DNA from: Paenibacillus tarimensis
Lineage (GTDB): Bacteria; Bacillota; Bacilli; Paenibacillales; Paenibacillaceae
Direction: 5' to 3'
Length of the DNA: 64,000 nt
Assembly (NCBI RefSeq): GCF_021532315.1
Contig: NZ_JAKGAO010000006.1
Coordinates: 248,001-312,000, forward strand
In this document: positions 53,397 to 62,860 of the stretch, piece after piece
Layout of the letters: each line of letters opens with the position of its first letter
Numbering within the stretch: position 1 is the first letter of the stretch
Notes under the pieces: generated by a model
Database searches by the model: none
Told to the model about the DNA's origin: nothing
The model's input: the letters and a program-made list of their open reading frames with translations, nothing else
Position numbers and translations under genes: made by a program

Positions 53397-53412
53397 ACAC
53401 AATATATGGTGT
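53397..53412 (+). promoter_or_regulatory. NrdR box 2
   Basis: ACACAATATATGGTGT is a near-perfect NrdR box, 33 bases (about three helix turns) from box 1 and just past the expected transcription start. Paired boxes at this spacing are the standard arrangement for NrdR repression of ribonucleotide reductase genes. Confidence 0.87.
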
Positions 53413-53487
53413 TTAATTTACATATGATAGCATTAGGCTTCATTTGTTTATTGGTGCGAAATTATCGCTTGTACTGGAGGCGTTAGA

Positions 53488-56136
53488 GTGGTGGAGACAA
53501 CGAAAGTGAACCGCTTGGAAGGCTTAAGCGAGAAAATTTTTCTGGACCGTTATGCCTGGAAAAATGCCGATTCATCGCAGACAAAGGTCGGAGACGTCGT
53601 GCTCGTTCTGACGAAGGACGACCCAAAATTCCCTGCGAAGGAAGTCGGAGAAGTTATAGAACGCAGCGGGAATATCGTCAAAGTCCGTACAAGAACCGGC
53701 CAGATTGTGGAGTCAGATGTCGAGAAGCTGACCTTAACGATTGAGAAGACACCTGACGAGATGTGGAGCCGTCTAGCGGAGGCTATGTCGTCAGTTGAGG
53801 ATACAAAGGAAAAGCAGGAGCTTTGGGCGGAACGGTTCCGTTATATATTGGAGGATTGGAAGCTGGTTCCAGGCGGACGGATCGCGGCAGGGGCGGGTAC
53901 AAGCGAGGAACTCACCCTGTTTAACTGCTATGTGATTCCGTCACCGAAGGATAGCCGCGGCGGTATAATGGAGACATTATCGGAAATGACCGAAATTATG
54001 GCCCGGGGCGGCGGAGTTGGCATCAACCTGTCATCCCTGCGTCCGCGGCGGGCAATTGTAGCTGGGGTCAACGGCTCATCCAGCGGTGCGGTATCCTGGG
54101 GCGGGTTGTTCAGCTACACGACCGGCTTGATTGAGCAGGGAGGCAGCCGCAGAGGCGCGCTCATGCTGATGATTAATGATTGGCATCCCGATGTCATGGA
54201 TTTCATTACCGTGAAGCAGACCATGGGACAAGTTACCAACGCCAACCTGTCTGTATGTGTCAGCAACGATTTCATGCGCGCTGTGAAGGAGGACCTGGAG
54301 TGGGAGCTTGTGTTCCCGGATACGAAGGATCCGGATTATGACGAGCTGTGGGATGGCGATTTGGCAAAATGGAGATCGCTCGGCAAACGGGTTGTACATT
54401 ATAAAACCGTTCAAGCTCGCGACATTTGGCATACGATTATCGAATCTGCCTGGAAGTCAGCCGAGCCGGGCGTTGTATTCATGGAATACTACAACCAGAT
54501 GTCGAACAGCTGGTATTTCAACCCTATTATTTGTACGAACCCTTGCGGAGAGCAGGGCCTGCCGGCATGGGGCGTCTGTAACCTTTCGGCACTGAATCTC
54601 TCCCGCTTCTATGATGAAGCCAACCATGACGTGGATTGGGAAGAGCTGTCGAAGGTAACCCGCTGGTCGGTGCGTTTCCTAGACAACGTAATTGACAAGA
54701 CGCCTTACCACTTTGAAGAGAATGAACGGAACCAAAAGCGGGAACGCCGCGTCGGTCTGGGCTCCATGGGACTTGCCGAGCTAATGATTAAGCTAAACAT
54801 CCGGTACGGCAGTCCGGAATCACTTGAATTTCTTGATAAGCTCTACGGCTTTATGGCACGTGAATCATATCTGGCTTCCACTGAGATTGCGGCAGAGAAG
54901 GGCTCCTTCCCAGAGTTTGTTGCCGAGAAGTTTTTGCAGAGCGGCTTCATGAAGCAGATGGCCGAGACCTATCCCGAGGTTGCTGAAGCGGTGACAACCC
55001 GAGGCATGCGCAATGTTACCGTCCTGACCCAGGCGCCTACAGGCAGTACAGGAACTATGGTAGGCACCTCAACAGGTATCGAGCCATACTTTGCTTTTGA
55101 ATACTATCGTCAAAGCCGTCTCGGTTATGACAAGCAGCTGGTGCCAATCGCCCAGGAATGGAAGGATGCACACCCGGGTGAGGAGCTTCCCGACTTCTTC
55201 GTGACTGCGATGGACCTGTCGGCGGAGGATCATATCCGTGCGCAGGCAGCTATTCAAAAATGGGTGGACAGCTCGATCTCCAAAACGGCTAACTGTCCGT
55301 CTGATTTCACGGTTGAAGAGACCAAGCGCCTGTATGAGCTGGCCTTCGATTTAGGCTGTAAGGGTGTGACCATCTACCGTGACGGCAGCCGTGACGTTCA
55401 GGTATTATCGACCAAGAGTAATGAGGAAAAGACGGACACACCTGCCCAAACCGGATCAGCTGCACAGGACAAGGCAGAGGAGCGTCCGAATGGAGCTTCC
55501 GTCAGCGAGCTGAACACTGCGCTGAACGCGGGTGTATCGAAGCGGGATGAACAGGTATTCGACAAGCAGTACAAGCGCCGCCCGACCGTGCTGCGCGGTG
55601 CAACCTACAAGATTAATACGCCATTTGGCATGGCTTATATTACCATTAACGATATTGACGGTACCCCAGGGGAAATTTTCCTGAACGTAGGAAAGGCTGG
55701 CTCTGATGTCTTTGCTATGGCAGAAGCACTTGGCCGGGTTTGCTCGCTGTTCCTGCGTTATGGTGACCATGGCAACAAGGTAAACCTGCTGATCAAGCAT
55801 CTCAAGGGCATTGGCGGTACGGGGGCAATCGGCTTTGGCGCCAACCGTGTCGAGTCGATTGCGGACGCGGTGGCCAAGTCGCTGGAGCAGCACATTGGCG
55901 AAACGAACGGAGACCCTGTAAGCCCGCATGCGGAGACAGCACCAATTGCGGCGACCATTGAGATGCCAGATGAAGTGGAGGAGCAGGCATCCTCTTATGT
56001 CATCCCTGCTTCAGCGGATCATGGATCTTCGGTGAGCACATCGCGTGACCTCTGCCCCTCATGCGGATCGGCATCGCTGATTAACGTGGAAGGCTGCAAG
56101 ACCTGCAGCAACTGCGGCTACAGCAGGTGTTCTTAA
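53488..56136 (+). CDS. nrdJ: Adenosylcobalamin-dependent ribonucleotide reductase
   Basis: An 882-residue class II reductase making dNTPs from ribonucleotides using B12 radical chemistry. Motifs: LTLFNCYVIPSPKDSRGGI with the first redox Cys, ICTNPCGEQGLPAWGVCNLS with the catalytic N-x-C-x-E site, and LTQAPTGSTGTMVGTSTGIE. The C-terminal tail has a zinc ribbon (CPSCGSASLINVEGCKTCSN). No NrdAB or NrdI is in the window. Start GTG at 53488 with GGAGG 7 bases upstream. Two NrdR boxes overlap its promoter. Confidence 0.97.
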   Translation: MVETTKVNRLEGLSEKIFLDRYAWKNADSSQTKVGDVVLVLTKDDPKFPAKEVGEVIERSGNIVKVRTRTGQIVESDVEKLTLTIEKTPDEMWSRLAEAMSSVEDTKEKQELWAERFRYILEDWKLVPGGRIAAGAGTSEELTLFNCYVIPSPKDSRGGIMETLSEMTEIMARGGGVGINLSSLRPRRAIVAGVNGSSSGAVSWGGLFSYTTGLIEQGGSRRGALMLMINDWHPDVMDFITVKQTMGQVTNANLSVCVSNDFMRAVKEDLEWELVFPDTKDPDYDELWDGDLAKWRSLGKRVVHYKTVQARDIWHTIIESAWKSAEPGVVFMEYYNQMSNSWYFNPIICTNPCGEQGLPAWGVCNLSALNLSRFYDEANHDVDWEELSKVTRWSVRFLDNVIDKTPYHFEENERNQKRERRVGLGSMGLAELMIKLNIRYGSPESLEFLDKLYGFMARESYLASTEIAAEKGSFPEFVAEKFLQSGFMKQMAETYPEVAEAVTTRGMRNVTVLTQAPTGSTGTMVGTSTGIEPYFAFEYYRQSRLGYDKQLVPIAQEWKDAHPGEELPDFFVTAMDLSAEDHIRAQAAIQKWVDSSISKTANCPSDFTVEETKRLYELAFDLGCKGVTIYRDGSRDVQVLSTKSNEEKTDTPAQTGSAAQDKAEERPNGASVSELNTALNAGVSKRDEQVFDKQYKRRPTVLRGATYKINTPFGMAYITINDIDGTPGEIFLNVGKAGSDVFAMAEALGRVCSLFLRYGDHGNKVNLLIKHLKGIGGTGAIGFGANRVESIADAVAKSLEQHIGETNGDPVSPHAETAPIAATIEMPDEVEEQASSYVIPASADHGSSVSTSRDLCPSCGSASLINVEGCKTCSNCGYSRCS

Positions 56137-56211
56137 GATATGTAGTAAAAGCTAAATCACACATGCCTTTGTGATAATTAAATAAGCTGAACAATCGGCG
56201 TTGTTGTGAAG

Positions 56212-56258
56212 GAAGCGAACCACCAGATGTAAGCTCTGGTGGTTCGCTTCTTTTTTTT
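56212..56258 (+). terminator. nrdJ terminator
   Basis: GAAGCGAACCACCAGA pairs with TCTGGTGGTTCGCTTC around TGTAAGC, followed by eight T. Confidence 0.95.
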
Positions 56259-56438
56259 ATATAGGGGAGCGACAGAAGATCTGGTTGTTCTTGTTCTCAC
56301 ATTATTCAATTATTTAGCTCTATCGAGTCATGTAAGATTTATCCATATGAGTAAAAATGGTTGAGTAACAATCAAGGATGATACAGGTCAGGTTGCCAGT
56401 TAGGCAATGCCTATTATGATGAGAAAGAAGGGGATCAA
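56259..56438. other. Leader of the ABC importer operon, no riboswitch seen
   Basis: I looked for a B12 riboswitch or a Fur box because an importer of this family follows. No B12-box string or clear Fur palindrome is present. A GTTGCC/GGCAA inverted repeat at about 56392 is short. Otherwise empty. Confidence 0.45.
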
Positions 56439-57386
56439 GTGAAAGTTACGTATTTGATCAAACTGTTTAGCCTCCTGTTAATTTTTGTTTTTACTGGCTG
56501 CAGTTCGACTACTGAGTCACAACCATTGGTAACACAGCCTTATCTGTCCTTGATAGATGATACAGGCCGTGAGGTTATTGTAACCAGTAAACCTGAACGT
56601 GTGGTTATTCTGAATCCGGAGGCTCTCAGATTATTTTACCAACTGGGAGGTACTGTGTCCGGGTTCGCCAGTGCACCGGGAATTCCAGTGCCTGAAGCAG
56701 CGAAAGCATCAGTGAATGTTGGACAAATTAACCAAGTGAGCCTGGAAAAACTCATCAGTCTTAGACCGGATCTTGTGATCGGGCATCCGTTCTTTCATGA
56801 GAATTTGAAGGATTCGCACGAGACCAGCAATGTTCCTCTGGCATTGCTGAGCATCAGCAGCTATGAAGCCGTTCAGAACTATGGGAAATTGTTCGGACAA
56901 CTCCTCGGCAAAGGCACCGAAGCTGATATGGCGCTGAAGGAGACTGAGGCACGTATACAGTCGATACTGAGCAAGCTTCCGGCTCGTTCAACTACCTTTG
57001 CTGCCGTTACGATAATGCCGATGGGAATATCACTGCAGAAGAGCGGGACCTTGACGTTGGATATTGCGGACAAATTAAGATTGATCAATGTGGCCGAAAG
57101 TATGGAGTCAGGTGAGATGCCCGGCTCGGTTCCATACAGTCTGGAAAAACTGGTCGAAGCCGACCCTGACTTCTTATTTATAGAAGTACACGGAACACAA
57201 GAGTACGGCCAGCGGAAGCTGCAAGAGGATCTTGAAAGCAGCCCAGCTTGGGCATCGCTTCGAGCCGTGAAAGAAGGCACCATGTATTTCTTGCCATCAG
57301 ACTTCGTCAATAATCCTGGTCTTAATATCGACCGTCCAATCGAATATCTGGCCAAGTTGGTGTATCCCGATGTATACGGCAAGTAA
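56439..57386 (+). CDS. ABC importer substrate-binding lipoprotein (BtuF/FecB type)
   Basis: A 315-residue lipoprotein with the lipobox FVFTGC at residue 17. Cluster A-2/FecB fold: IDDTGREVIVTSKPERVVIL, SLEKLISLRPDLVIGHPFF and LEADPDFLFIEVHG-type strings. Binds a siderophore, heme or cobalamin-type ligand; sequence alone does not decide. GTG start. It overlaps the permease gene by 17 bases and stands directly downstream of B12-dependent nrdJ. Confidence 0.9.
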   Translation: MKVTYLIKLFSLLLIFVFTGCSSTTESQPLVTQPYLSLIDDTGREVIVTSKPERVVILNPEALRLFYQLGGTVSGFASAPGIPVPEAAKASVNVGQINQVSLEKLISLRPDLVIGHPFFHENLKDSHETSNVPLALLSISSYEAVQNYGKLFGQLLGKGTEADMALKETEARIQSILSKLPARSTTFAAVTIMPMGISLQKSGTLTLDIADKLRLINVAESMESGEMPGSVPYSLEKLVEADPDFLFIEVHGTQEYGQRKLQEDLESSPAWASLRAVKEGTMYFLPSDFVNNPGLNIDRPIEYLAKLVYPDVYGK

Positions 57387-58392
57387 GGCGGTGGTCGAAT
57401 TTCGGAAGACCGTATCCTGGCGTGTTGCTGTATTTATAATCTTGGCATGTCTTGCGATGGCAGGGATTGTGTTCAGTCTGGTCAGCGGTGCCGTTCAGGT
57501 CGGAATAATCGAGATTGTTGACGTATTTACAGGGCAACAAGATGGCTCGGTTCGGGATATTATTTGGAACATCCGTTTTCCTCGTACGCTGGTTGCAGCT
57601 TTGGTAGGGGTCAATCTGTCATTGGCCGGCGCCTTACTTCAGGGCATCATGCGCAACGCAATGGCCGATCCTCATATTATCGGTGTTTCTTCGGGAGCCG
57701 GGCTGTTCGGCATTGCGGTCTTGGTGCTGTTCCCGGCGTACGGCTACCTGATGACGCCAGCAGCTTTTCTAGGGGCGCTCGGATCTGCGGTTTTAATTTA
57801 TGCCCTCGCTTGGCAGAACGGGGTTCGTCCAGGGCGAATTATTTTGGCAGGGGTAGCCGTTTCCGCTTTCTTCGGATCTGGGATATCGGCACTGCTTACG
57901 TTTTACAGTGATCGGGTTGATGGTGCGCTGCTCTTCCTTGTAGGGGGGCTATCAGCGAAAAGCTGGCCGCATTTGCAGCTCGTTCTTCCATATACAATTG
58001 CGGGAACGCTGTTTGCTCTTCTCTCCGCACAGAGAATGAACATTCTAATGCTGGGAGATGCGGATGCAAAAGGCCTTGGTCTGCATGTTGAGCGAACAAG
58101 ATTATGGGTGACAGCTGCGGCGGCGCTGCTTTCAGCAAGCGCAGTCAGTGTGGTCGGATTGCTGGGTTTTGTCGGAATGATAGTTCCCCATGCAGCGCGT
58201 CTCTTGGTCGGAAGTGATTACCGGATCCTGCTCCCCGCAGCGGCTTTGCTTGGAATCGCCGTACTAACAATATTTGATACTCTTGCACGGATCATTTTTC
58301 CGCCTGTGGAACTGCCCGTAGGCATCATAATGGGTGCTCTGGGTGCTCCCTTCTTTCTGTATCTGTTGAGAAAGAGGGGGATGCATGAATGA
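57370..58392 (+). CDS. ABC importer permease, FecCD/BtuC family
   Basis: A 340-residue ten-span permease. RDIIWNIRFPRTLVAALVGV and LSLAGALLQGIMRNAMADPH are the family signature, with GLLGFVGMIVPHAARLLVGS and PVELPVGIIMGALGAPFFLY near the end, contacting the ATPase. The start overlaps the binding-protein gene; a GTG at 57391 is an alternative with slightly better upstream purines. Its stop overlaps the ATPase start (ATGA). Confidence 0.94.
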   Translation: MYTASKAVVEFRKTVSWRVAVFIILACLAMAGIVFSLVSGAVQVGIIEIVDVFTGQQDGSVRDIIWNIRFPRTLVAALVGVNLSLAGALLQGIMRNAMADPHIIGVSSGAGLFGIAVLVLFPAYGYLMTPAAFLGALGSAVLIYALAWQNGVRPGRIILAGVAVSAFFGSGISALLTFYSDRVDGALLFLVGGLSAKSWPHLQLVLPYTIAGTLFALLSAQRMNILMLGDADAKGLGLHVERTRLWVTAAAALLSASAVSVVGLLGFVGMIVPHAARLLVGSDYRILLPAAALLGIAVLTIFDTLARIIFPPVELPVGIIMGALGAPFFLYLLRKRGMHE

Positions 58393-59189
58393 TTAGGACC
58401 GAACAATTGACGGTAAAGTATCGAGGCCATGCCGTGCTGGATCAAATAAACGTCCTATTTGAGCAAGGGCTTGTCCATAGCATACTCGGTCCTAACGGAT
58501 GCGGGAAAAGCACACTACTGAAGACGTTGTCCCGTCAGTTGAAGGGAGAAAGCGGAGCAGTGTACGTGGACGGCAAAGAGGTGAAAGATTGGGGAACAAA
58601 ATCATTTGCAAGGCATCTCGCTATCCTCTCGCAGGTACAGGAACGATCCATAGATATCCGTGTTCACGACTTGGTGTCCTATGGACGTTTTCCTCATAAG
58701 GGCTGGATGCAGAAGCTGGATGATGAAGACATAAAAGTGGTACAGAATGCATTGGAATTAACGGGAATGGCTTCGCTTGCAAACCGAAACGTACAGGAAC
58801 TGTCGGGCGGCGAGCGTCAGCGGGCACGTATTGCGATGGCTATAGCCCAGCAGCCGAAATTATTGCTGCTCGACGAGCCGACAACTTATTTGGACCTCTG
58901 TCATCAACTCGAGATCCTGGAGCTTGCCCGTCATCTTAACCGTGTACAAAAAATGACGATCGTTATGGTTCTGCATGATCTTAACCATGCATTGTCGTAT
59001 TCAGACCGAATAACAGTCATGAAAAACGGCTCCATTTATTCACACGGAGCACCGTGCGAAGTCGTCAATGAGGAGATGCTGCGCGAGGTGTTTCACGTTG
59101 AGGCATGTGTAGAAAAGCTGGATGTTGACGGGTCACTGTTTATTAAGTCTATGAAGTTACTCTTGGATAAGCGTCGTTTAATGGGATAA
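58389..59189 (+). CDS. ABC importer ATP-binding protein, FecE/BtuD type
   Basis: A 266-residue ATPase. Walker A ILGPNGCGKSTLLKTL, Q-loop VQERSIDIRV region, signature ELSGGERQRARIAMAIA, Walker B LLLLDEPTTYLDL, and switch His VLHDLNHALSYSD. This completes a three-gene FecBCD-like importer with tight overlaps, so the subunits are made together. An unrelated, broken DUF2306 gene follows. Confidence 0.95.
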   Translation: MIRTEQLTVKYRGHAVLDQINVLFEQGLVHSILGPNGCGKSTLLKTLSRQLKGESGAVYVDGKEVKDWGTKSFARHLAILSQVQERSIDIRVHDLVSYGRFPHKGWMQKLDDEDIKVVQNALELTGMASLANRNVQELSGGERQRARIAMAIAQQPKLLLLDEPTTYLDLCHQLEILELARHLNRVQKMTIVMVLHDLNHALSYSDRITVMKNGSIYSHGAPCEVVNEEMLREVFHVEACVEKLDVDGSLFIKSMKLLLDKRRLMG

Positions 59190-59212
59190 CCAATAAAGAG
59201 GAGAAGAGAAAA

Positions 59213-59677
59213 ATGAAAGGATTCATATATTACTCGCGCTAATTGCACTATTGACCGGACCCATTGGCCTCAATAAGCGTCTTCGGACAAAATCGCTTGC
59301 TTTACACCGTTGGAACGGGGGGATTTATTTATACTCTATCGTGATAAATTTCATCCCGGGCATATTCGTTTCGTTTTTTGCCAGCGGCGGATTATTAAGC
59401 ACGGTCGGTTTTCTGATCTTAAATACGCTGTGGCTGCTATCTACAATACTGGGCGTATATTATATTAAAAAGAAGAACATCCAACTGCACAGTATCTGGA
59501 TGACTCGAAGTTTCCTTCTTTCCCTTTGCAAACATGACCATATATATTATCGTTGCAATAACGCATAATGCTTTGAGCTTGCCCTACGGTGTCTCGTATA
59601 CCATTGCTGTATGGAGTTGTTGGCCGATTAATCTGGTTATAGCAGAAATGGCAACTAGAAAGAAGGCTTTTTTATGA
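59213..59677 (+). pseudogene. DUF2306-type membrane protein, broken by two frameshifts
   Basis: A roughly 154-residue membrane protein can be read only across three frames. ATG at 59213 with a good GAGGAG leads to a TAA after 9 codons unless one A is added to the AAA run (59216-59218), which restores LLALIALLTGPIGLNKRLRT. The reading then runs to 59523, where an extra C in TCCCTTTGC forces a stop; without it the frame continues as ANMTIYIIVAITHNALSLPY to a TGA at 59677. LHRWNGGIYLYSIVINFIPG is the family mark. Two frameshifts are either real decay or sequencing errors. Confidence 0.8.
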
Positions 59678-59746
59678 TTCTTTCTGTACCTTAAACCTGC
59701 ATTCAAAGCAGGAGAATGAGCGTAATCAGAAGGACGGCAAATCAGA

Positions 59747-59795
59747 GCTGCCAAGACTCCGGTGTTTATACGCCGAAGTCCTGGCAGCTTTTTTA
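59747..59795. terminator. Terminator between the broken DUF2306 gene and the serine hydrolase
   Basis: GCTGCCAAGACTCCGG pairs with CCGAAGTCCTGGCAGC, followed by six T on the plus strand; probably serves both convergent genes. Confidence 0.85.
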
Positions 59796-59806
59796 GCAAG
59801 AGTGCA

Positions 59807-60832
59807 TCAAGCCATTACAGCTGGAATGATATGCTCCTTAATCAGCGGCCACCTGTCACAAGGATTCAAGATGAAGTCCGATGTTATAGCTATGGCCAGG
59901 TCTCGGTCCGGGATGCAGCACAGGACATTGCCGCCGTCGCCGAGTGCGGAGTATGTATAGATTCCGTCGTCCTCACGCAGCCACCATAGATAGCCATAGC
60001 TATAGGGGGTCATGGCGGTGGATTCGTCAATCCATGTCCCTGAGATAACCTGCTTATTATCCCATCTGCCCCGGTTCAGATACAGCAGACCAAACCGCGC
60101 CATATCCCTTGCGGTTAAGGTAAGTCCCCATCCTCCGGTAGAGATGCGGTTAGGATCTTCTACCCAGCCCTTTACTTTATGTCCGAACAAATCGTCAAAT
60201 CCGAATGACTCCATCCCATAGTCCGGAATTTCCTTCATGCCGATCGGCTTGAACAGTTGCTCGTTGGCAAACTCACGAGCACTTAGTCCGGTGCTTCGGG
60301 TGAGGATGGCGGACAGCAGGTGTGTACTTGCGGTGGAATACTTGAATGCACCAATCTTCCCCCCATGGCCTAGTAGATCGAGAATATACTTGACCCAATC
60401 TATCTGCATGCACATCTTGTCCAGCGGTTCCTGCCAGTCATCAAACGGATAGGGGGCGCTCATTGTAAGTAGATGGCGTATGGTGATGTTCTGTTGCTGA
60501 TCAGCGGCACCCGGAACATATTCAGGAAAGAAATCCAGTACCTTCTGGTTTGTGCTCTCTATATAACCGGTATCTATCGCAATTCCGATAAGCGCTGACA
60601 GAATGCTTTTAGTTACAGATGCGATATGAAGCGGTTCTTCCGGGTCACGGCCATTATAATAGCTTTCATAAGCGATGTATCCGTGTCTCACAACTGCGAC
60701 ACCGTTTATATTGCTGAACTCGGACTTTATAAGGGAATCAAGCCCAGTAAGCCTTGCGGCGTCCATTCCCAAATCTGCAGGATTCGCGGCCTGCCACTTA
60801 GCCGCTGGCGAGTAATCTCTCTTTATGCTCAA
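59807..60832 (-). CDS. Serine hydrolase, beta-lactamase/PBP-like (class C type)
   Basis: A 341-residue enzyme with SVTKS (SxxK) at about residue 73, and KYSTAS (Tyr-x-Ser) in the middle, the second catalytic box. GTRLGWGLTLTAR-like strings are absent but NRISTGGWGLTLTARDMARF and YLWWLREDDG are typical of the beta-lactamase-related 'Beta-lactamase' family, which includes esterases and D-peptidases. No signal peptide, so probably cytoplasmic. TTG start after GGGAGGTATAGG. Activity unknown. Confidence 0.9.
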   Translation of the reverse strand: MSIKRDYSPAAKWQAANPADLGMDAARLTGLDSLIKSEFSNINGVAVVRHGYIAYESYYNGRDPEEPLHIASVTKSILSALIGIAIDTGYIESTNQKVLDFFPEYVPGAADQQQNITIRHLLTMSAPYPFDDWQEPLDKMCMQIDWVKYILDLLGHGGKIGAFKYSTASTHLLSAILTRSTGLSAREFANEQLFKPIGMKEIPDYGMESFGFDDLFGHKVKGWVEDPNRISTGGWGLTLTARDMARFGLLYLNRGRWDNKQVISGTWIDESTAMTPYSYGYLWWLREDDGIYTYSALGDGGNVLCCIPDRDLAIAITSDFILNPCDRWPLIKEHIIPAVMA

Positions 60833-60862
60833 TTCCTATACCTCCCAAATAGTTAAGAATGT

Positions 60863-61699
60863 TCAGATTCTGCTGCTCTTTTTCCGCACCGGATAATACA
60901 CCTCAGTCACGATATCATCAGCAGCAGTGGCTTGGTCAGGATCGGTTACGTAGATTTCATAGGGCGAATCCGCCAAAATATACCCTTCCTTGACTGACCA
61001 TTCTTTTAGCTTCGCATAGACCGACGTCAACCCGGAATAGGAACCCTTCCATACCGATTTTGCGCAGAGCCCCCCTGGCAGATCTCTTGTTCCCTTCACA
61101 GCCTCTTGGACGGGGACGGCAAACTCTATATCATTGCCGGCAGGATTGTATTCCGTACTGTGATAGATCGTTATAGGCGTACCAAGCTGAGTGAGGGGTT
61201 CGGACGCTATCTTCTCGTAAAGTCTGCAGAAGTACGATCCGTAGCCGGCGGCATAGTCATCGCTGCCCAGCACCTGACGCGAATAGAGAAGAGTCTTAGG
61301 CGAAGTTTCGACAAGCTGTACGTCTATATGATTGAGATATGACATGATGTGCAGACCTTTCTCTAACGTTAAAATATCTTCACTCAACCGCTGCAGCGTG
61401 TACTCAAGCTCCGATGCCTTCCTCTGAATCTCTCTTCTTTTACAATTTAGAGCTAAAACAAGCTGATCCTCCGATTGATCTTCTTCCGCATTCAAGATGG
61501 CTTTGATTTCCTCAAGCGAAAAATGATAGGACTTCAAACGATTGATAAAGAGCATCTTCTTTAACTGCTTGATGGAATAGTACCTGTAACCATTCTCCGG
61601 GTTAATTTCATTAGGGGTAATGAGCTCGATGTCATCATAATACCGGAGCGTTTTTGTCGATACTTCGCAGAGCTTCGAGAATTCCCCGATTGACAGCAA
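60863..61699 (-). CDS. MerR family regulator with GyrI-like effector domain (BmrR type)
   Basis: A 278-residue regulator. HTH and wing in LSIGEFSKLCEVSTKTLRYYD and ENGYRYYSIKQLKKMLFINR, a coiled coil to residue 120, and a C-terminal GyrI-like effector domain (residues 125-278, with EGYILADSPYEIYVTDPDQA near the end), as in BmrR and BltR. Start is TTG at 61699 because GGGAGGTG lies 6 bases upstream. It precedes the serine hydrolase by 30 bases, and may regulate it; drug efflux genes are not adjacent. Confidence 0.92.
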   Translation of the reverse strand: MLSIGEFSKLCEVSTKTLRYYDDIELITPNEINPENGYRYYSIKQLKKMLFINRLKSYHFSLEEIKAILNAEEDQSEDQLVLALNCKRREIQRKASELEYTLQRLSEDILTLEKGLHIMSYLNHIDVQLVETSPKTLLYSRQVLGSDDYAAGYGSYFCRLYEKIASEPLTQLGTPITIYHSTEYNPAGNDIEFAVPVQEAVKGTRDLPGGLCAKSVWKGSYSGLTSVYAKLKEWSVKEGYILADSPYEIYVTDPDQATAADDIVTEVYYPVRKKSSRI

Positions 61700-61920
61700 G
61701 TGGCCACCTCCCAAGGTTTTGTGTTCTGTCTTACTATCCGCCTTACCCTTAGGGGAAAGTCAAGGGTTATTGGATCATATATTCATCTTAAAAATCCCTA
61801 TTCGAGCAGATGATTAACATATATTATAGATAAATAGTGTAATTTTAGAAAAAGGTTTGGTGCAACCATTCTCTCGCGCTAATTGACTTCAGGGCTTAGT
61901 TCTAATGAGGAGGACATATT

Positions 61921-62811
61921 GTGGAACAATTTGACGTTGATTGTTATCCCAAGCACTCTCTACGGGTAGCTGTGGCCCAGACGGTCTCGCTTTCTGGTGA
62001 TATTGGGGCGAACGTGGAGCGCTCGATTCCCATGATTGAATATGCGATACAGCGGAAGGCTGATATCATCGTCTTTCCGGAGAAATTTCTAACCGGCTAT
62101 GTACCGGAAATCATTATCTCGGATCCTGAGAGGTATGCCGTAGTTCCGAACGATCCTAGGCTTGAGCCGATCCGCAGCGTTTGTAAGCAGCATAAGATAT
62201 GTGCGATTATCGGAACTCCCACCCAGCTAGACGGCAGCCTTTATATCTCATCTATTGTCATCGAGTGATAATATACGGAACATCTTGATGATCAAAGACT
62301 GGAATATTGGGCCAGGTATATGCTATGATGCGGGATTCCCAGAGCATTCTCGGATCCTGGCTCAAGCGGGATGTCATGTCTACCTGGTCAGCTCCCTCTT
62401 CAGTAAAGGGGTTGGTTACCTGGAGTCTCGCATATGGTTCCCGGCCAGAGCGCTTGACAATACAATTAATACTGTCATGGCCAATCATGCGGGCAAAACA
62501 GGAGTGTGGGAAGCGTGCGGCGGCAGCGCCGTTTGGGATCCTTTTGGTCAGCTGGTAGCTGAAGCATCGGAAAGTGACCAGGAAGTTGTTATTGCCGACT
62601 GAAGCCTGCCAAGCTGCGGGAAGCCCGGGAATCCGAACACATGCTAGCCGACTCCTTTGAATTAAGCCTGTTGCCAATGAAGTTGTCACGGTCAGGATGG
62701 ACTAGTAAGAGCAGGGGTGGATGCGCAAGATGGGTGGGAATTGCCTCTAGATCAAATTTTTTACGAGACCCAAAGAGACCCAAAGAGAAAGCACAGAATA
62801 TGTCCAACTAA
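61921..62811 (+). pseudogene. Carbon-nitrogen hydrolase (nitrilase family), broken
   Basis: The first piece (61921-62268) has VAVAQTVSLSGDIGANVERS and VFPEKFLTGYVPE with the catalytic Glu, then stops. A second piece in another frame (62255-62602) has WNIGPGICYDAGFPEHSRIL with the catalytic Cys and ESRIWFPARALDNTINTVMA. Between them about 35-40 residues are missing, including the segment that normally carries the catalytic Lys. A further one-base shift after 62602 restores LREARESEHMLADSFELSL and runs to a TAA at 62809-62811. Deletion plus shifts mean it is inactive. Confidence 0.82.
62765..62784. repeat. Short tandem repeat in the broken hydrolase tail
   Basis: GAGACCCAAA occurs twice in direct succession near the end of the broken nitrilase-type gene, consistent with slippage during decay. 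Confidence 0.6.
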
Positions 62812-62821
62812 TGTTTAACCG

Positions 62822-62860
62822 AGCCTGCCGGGGAAATAATTGCTGCCAGCAGGCTTTTTT
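62822..62860 (+). terminator. Terminator after the broken hydrolase gene
   Basis: AGCCTGC pairs with GCAGGCT around a 20-base loop, followed by six T. Confidence 0.78.

Noticed and set aside
56259-56438. Cobalamin riboswitch before the ABC importer
   Set aside because: No B12-box sequence was found and no pseudoknotted four-way fold is apparent.
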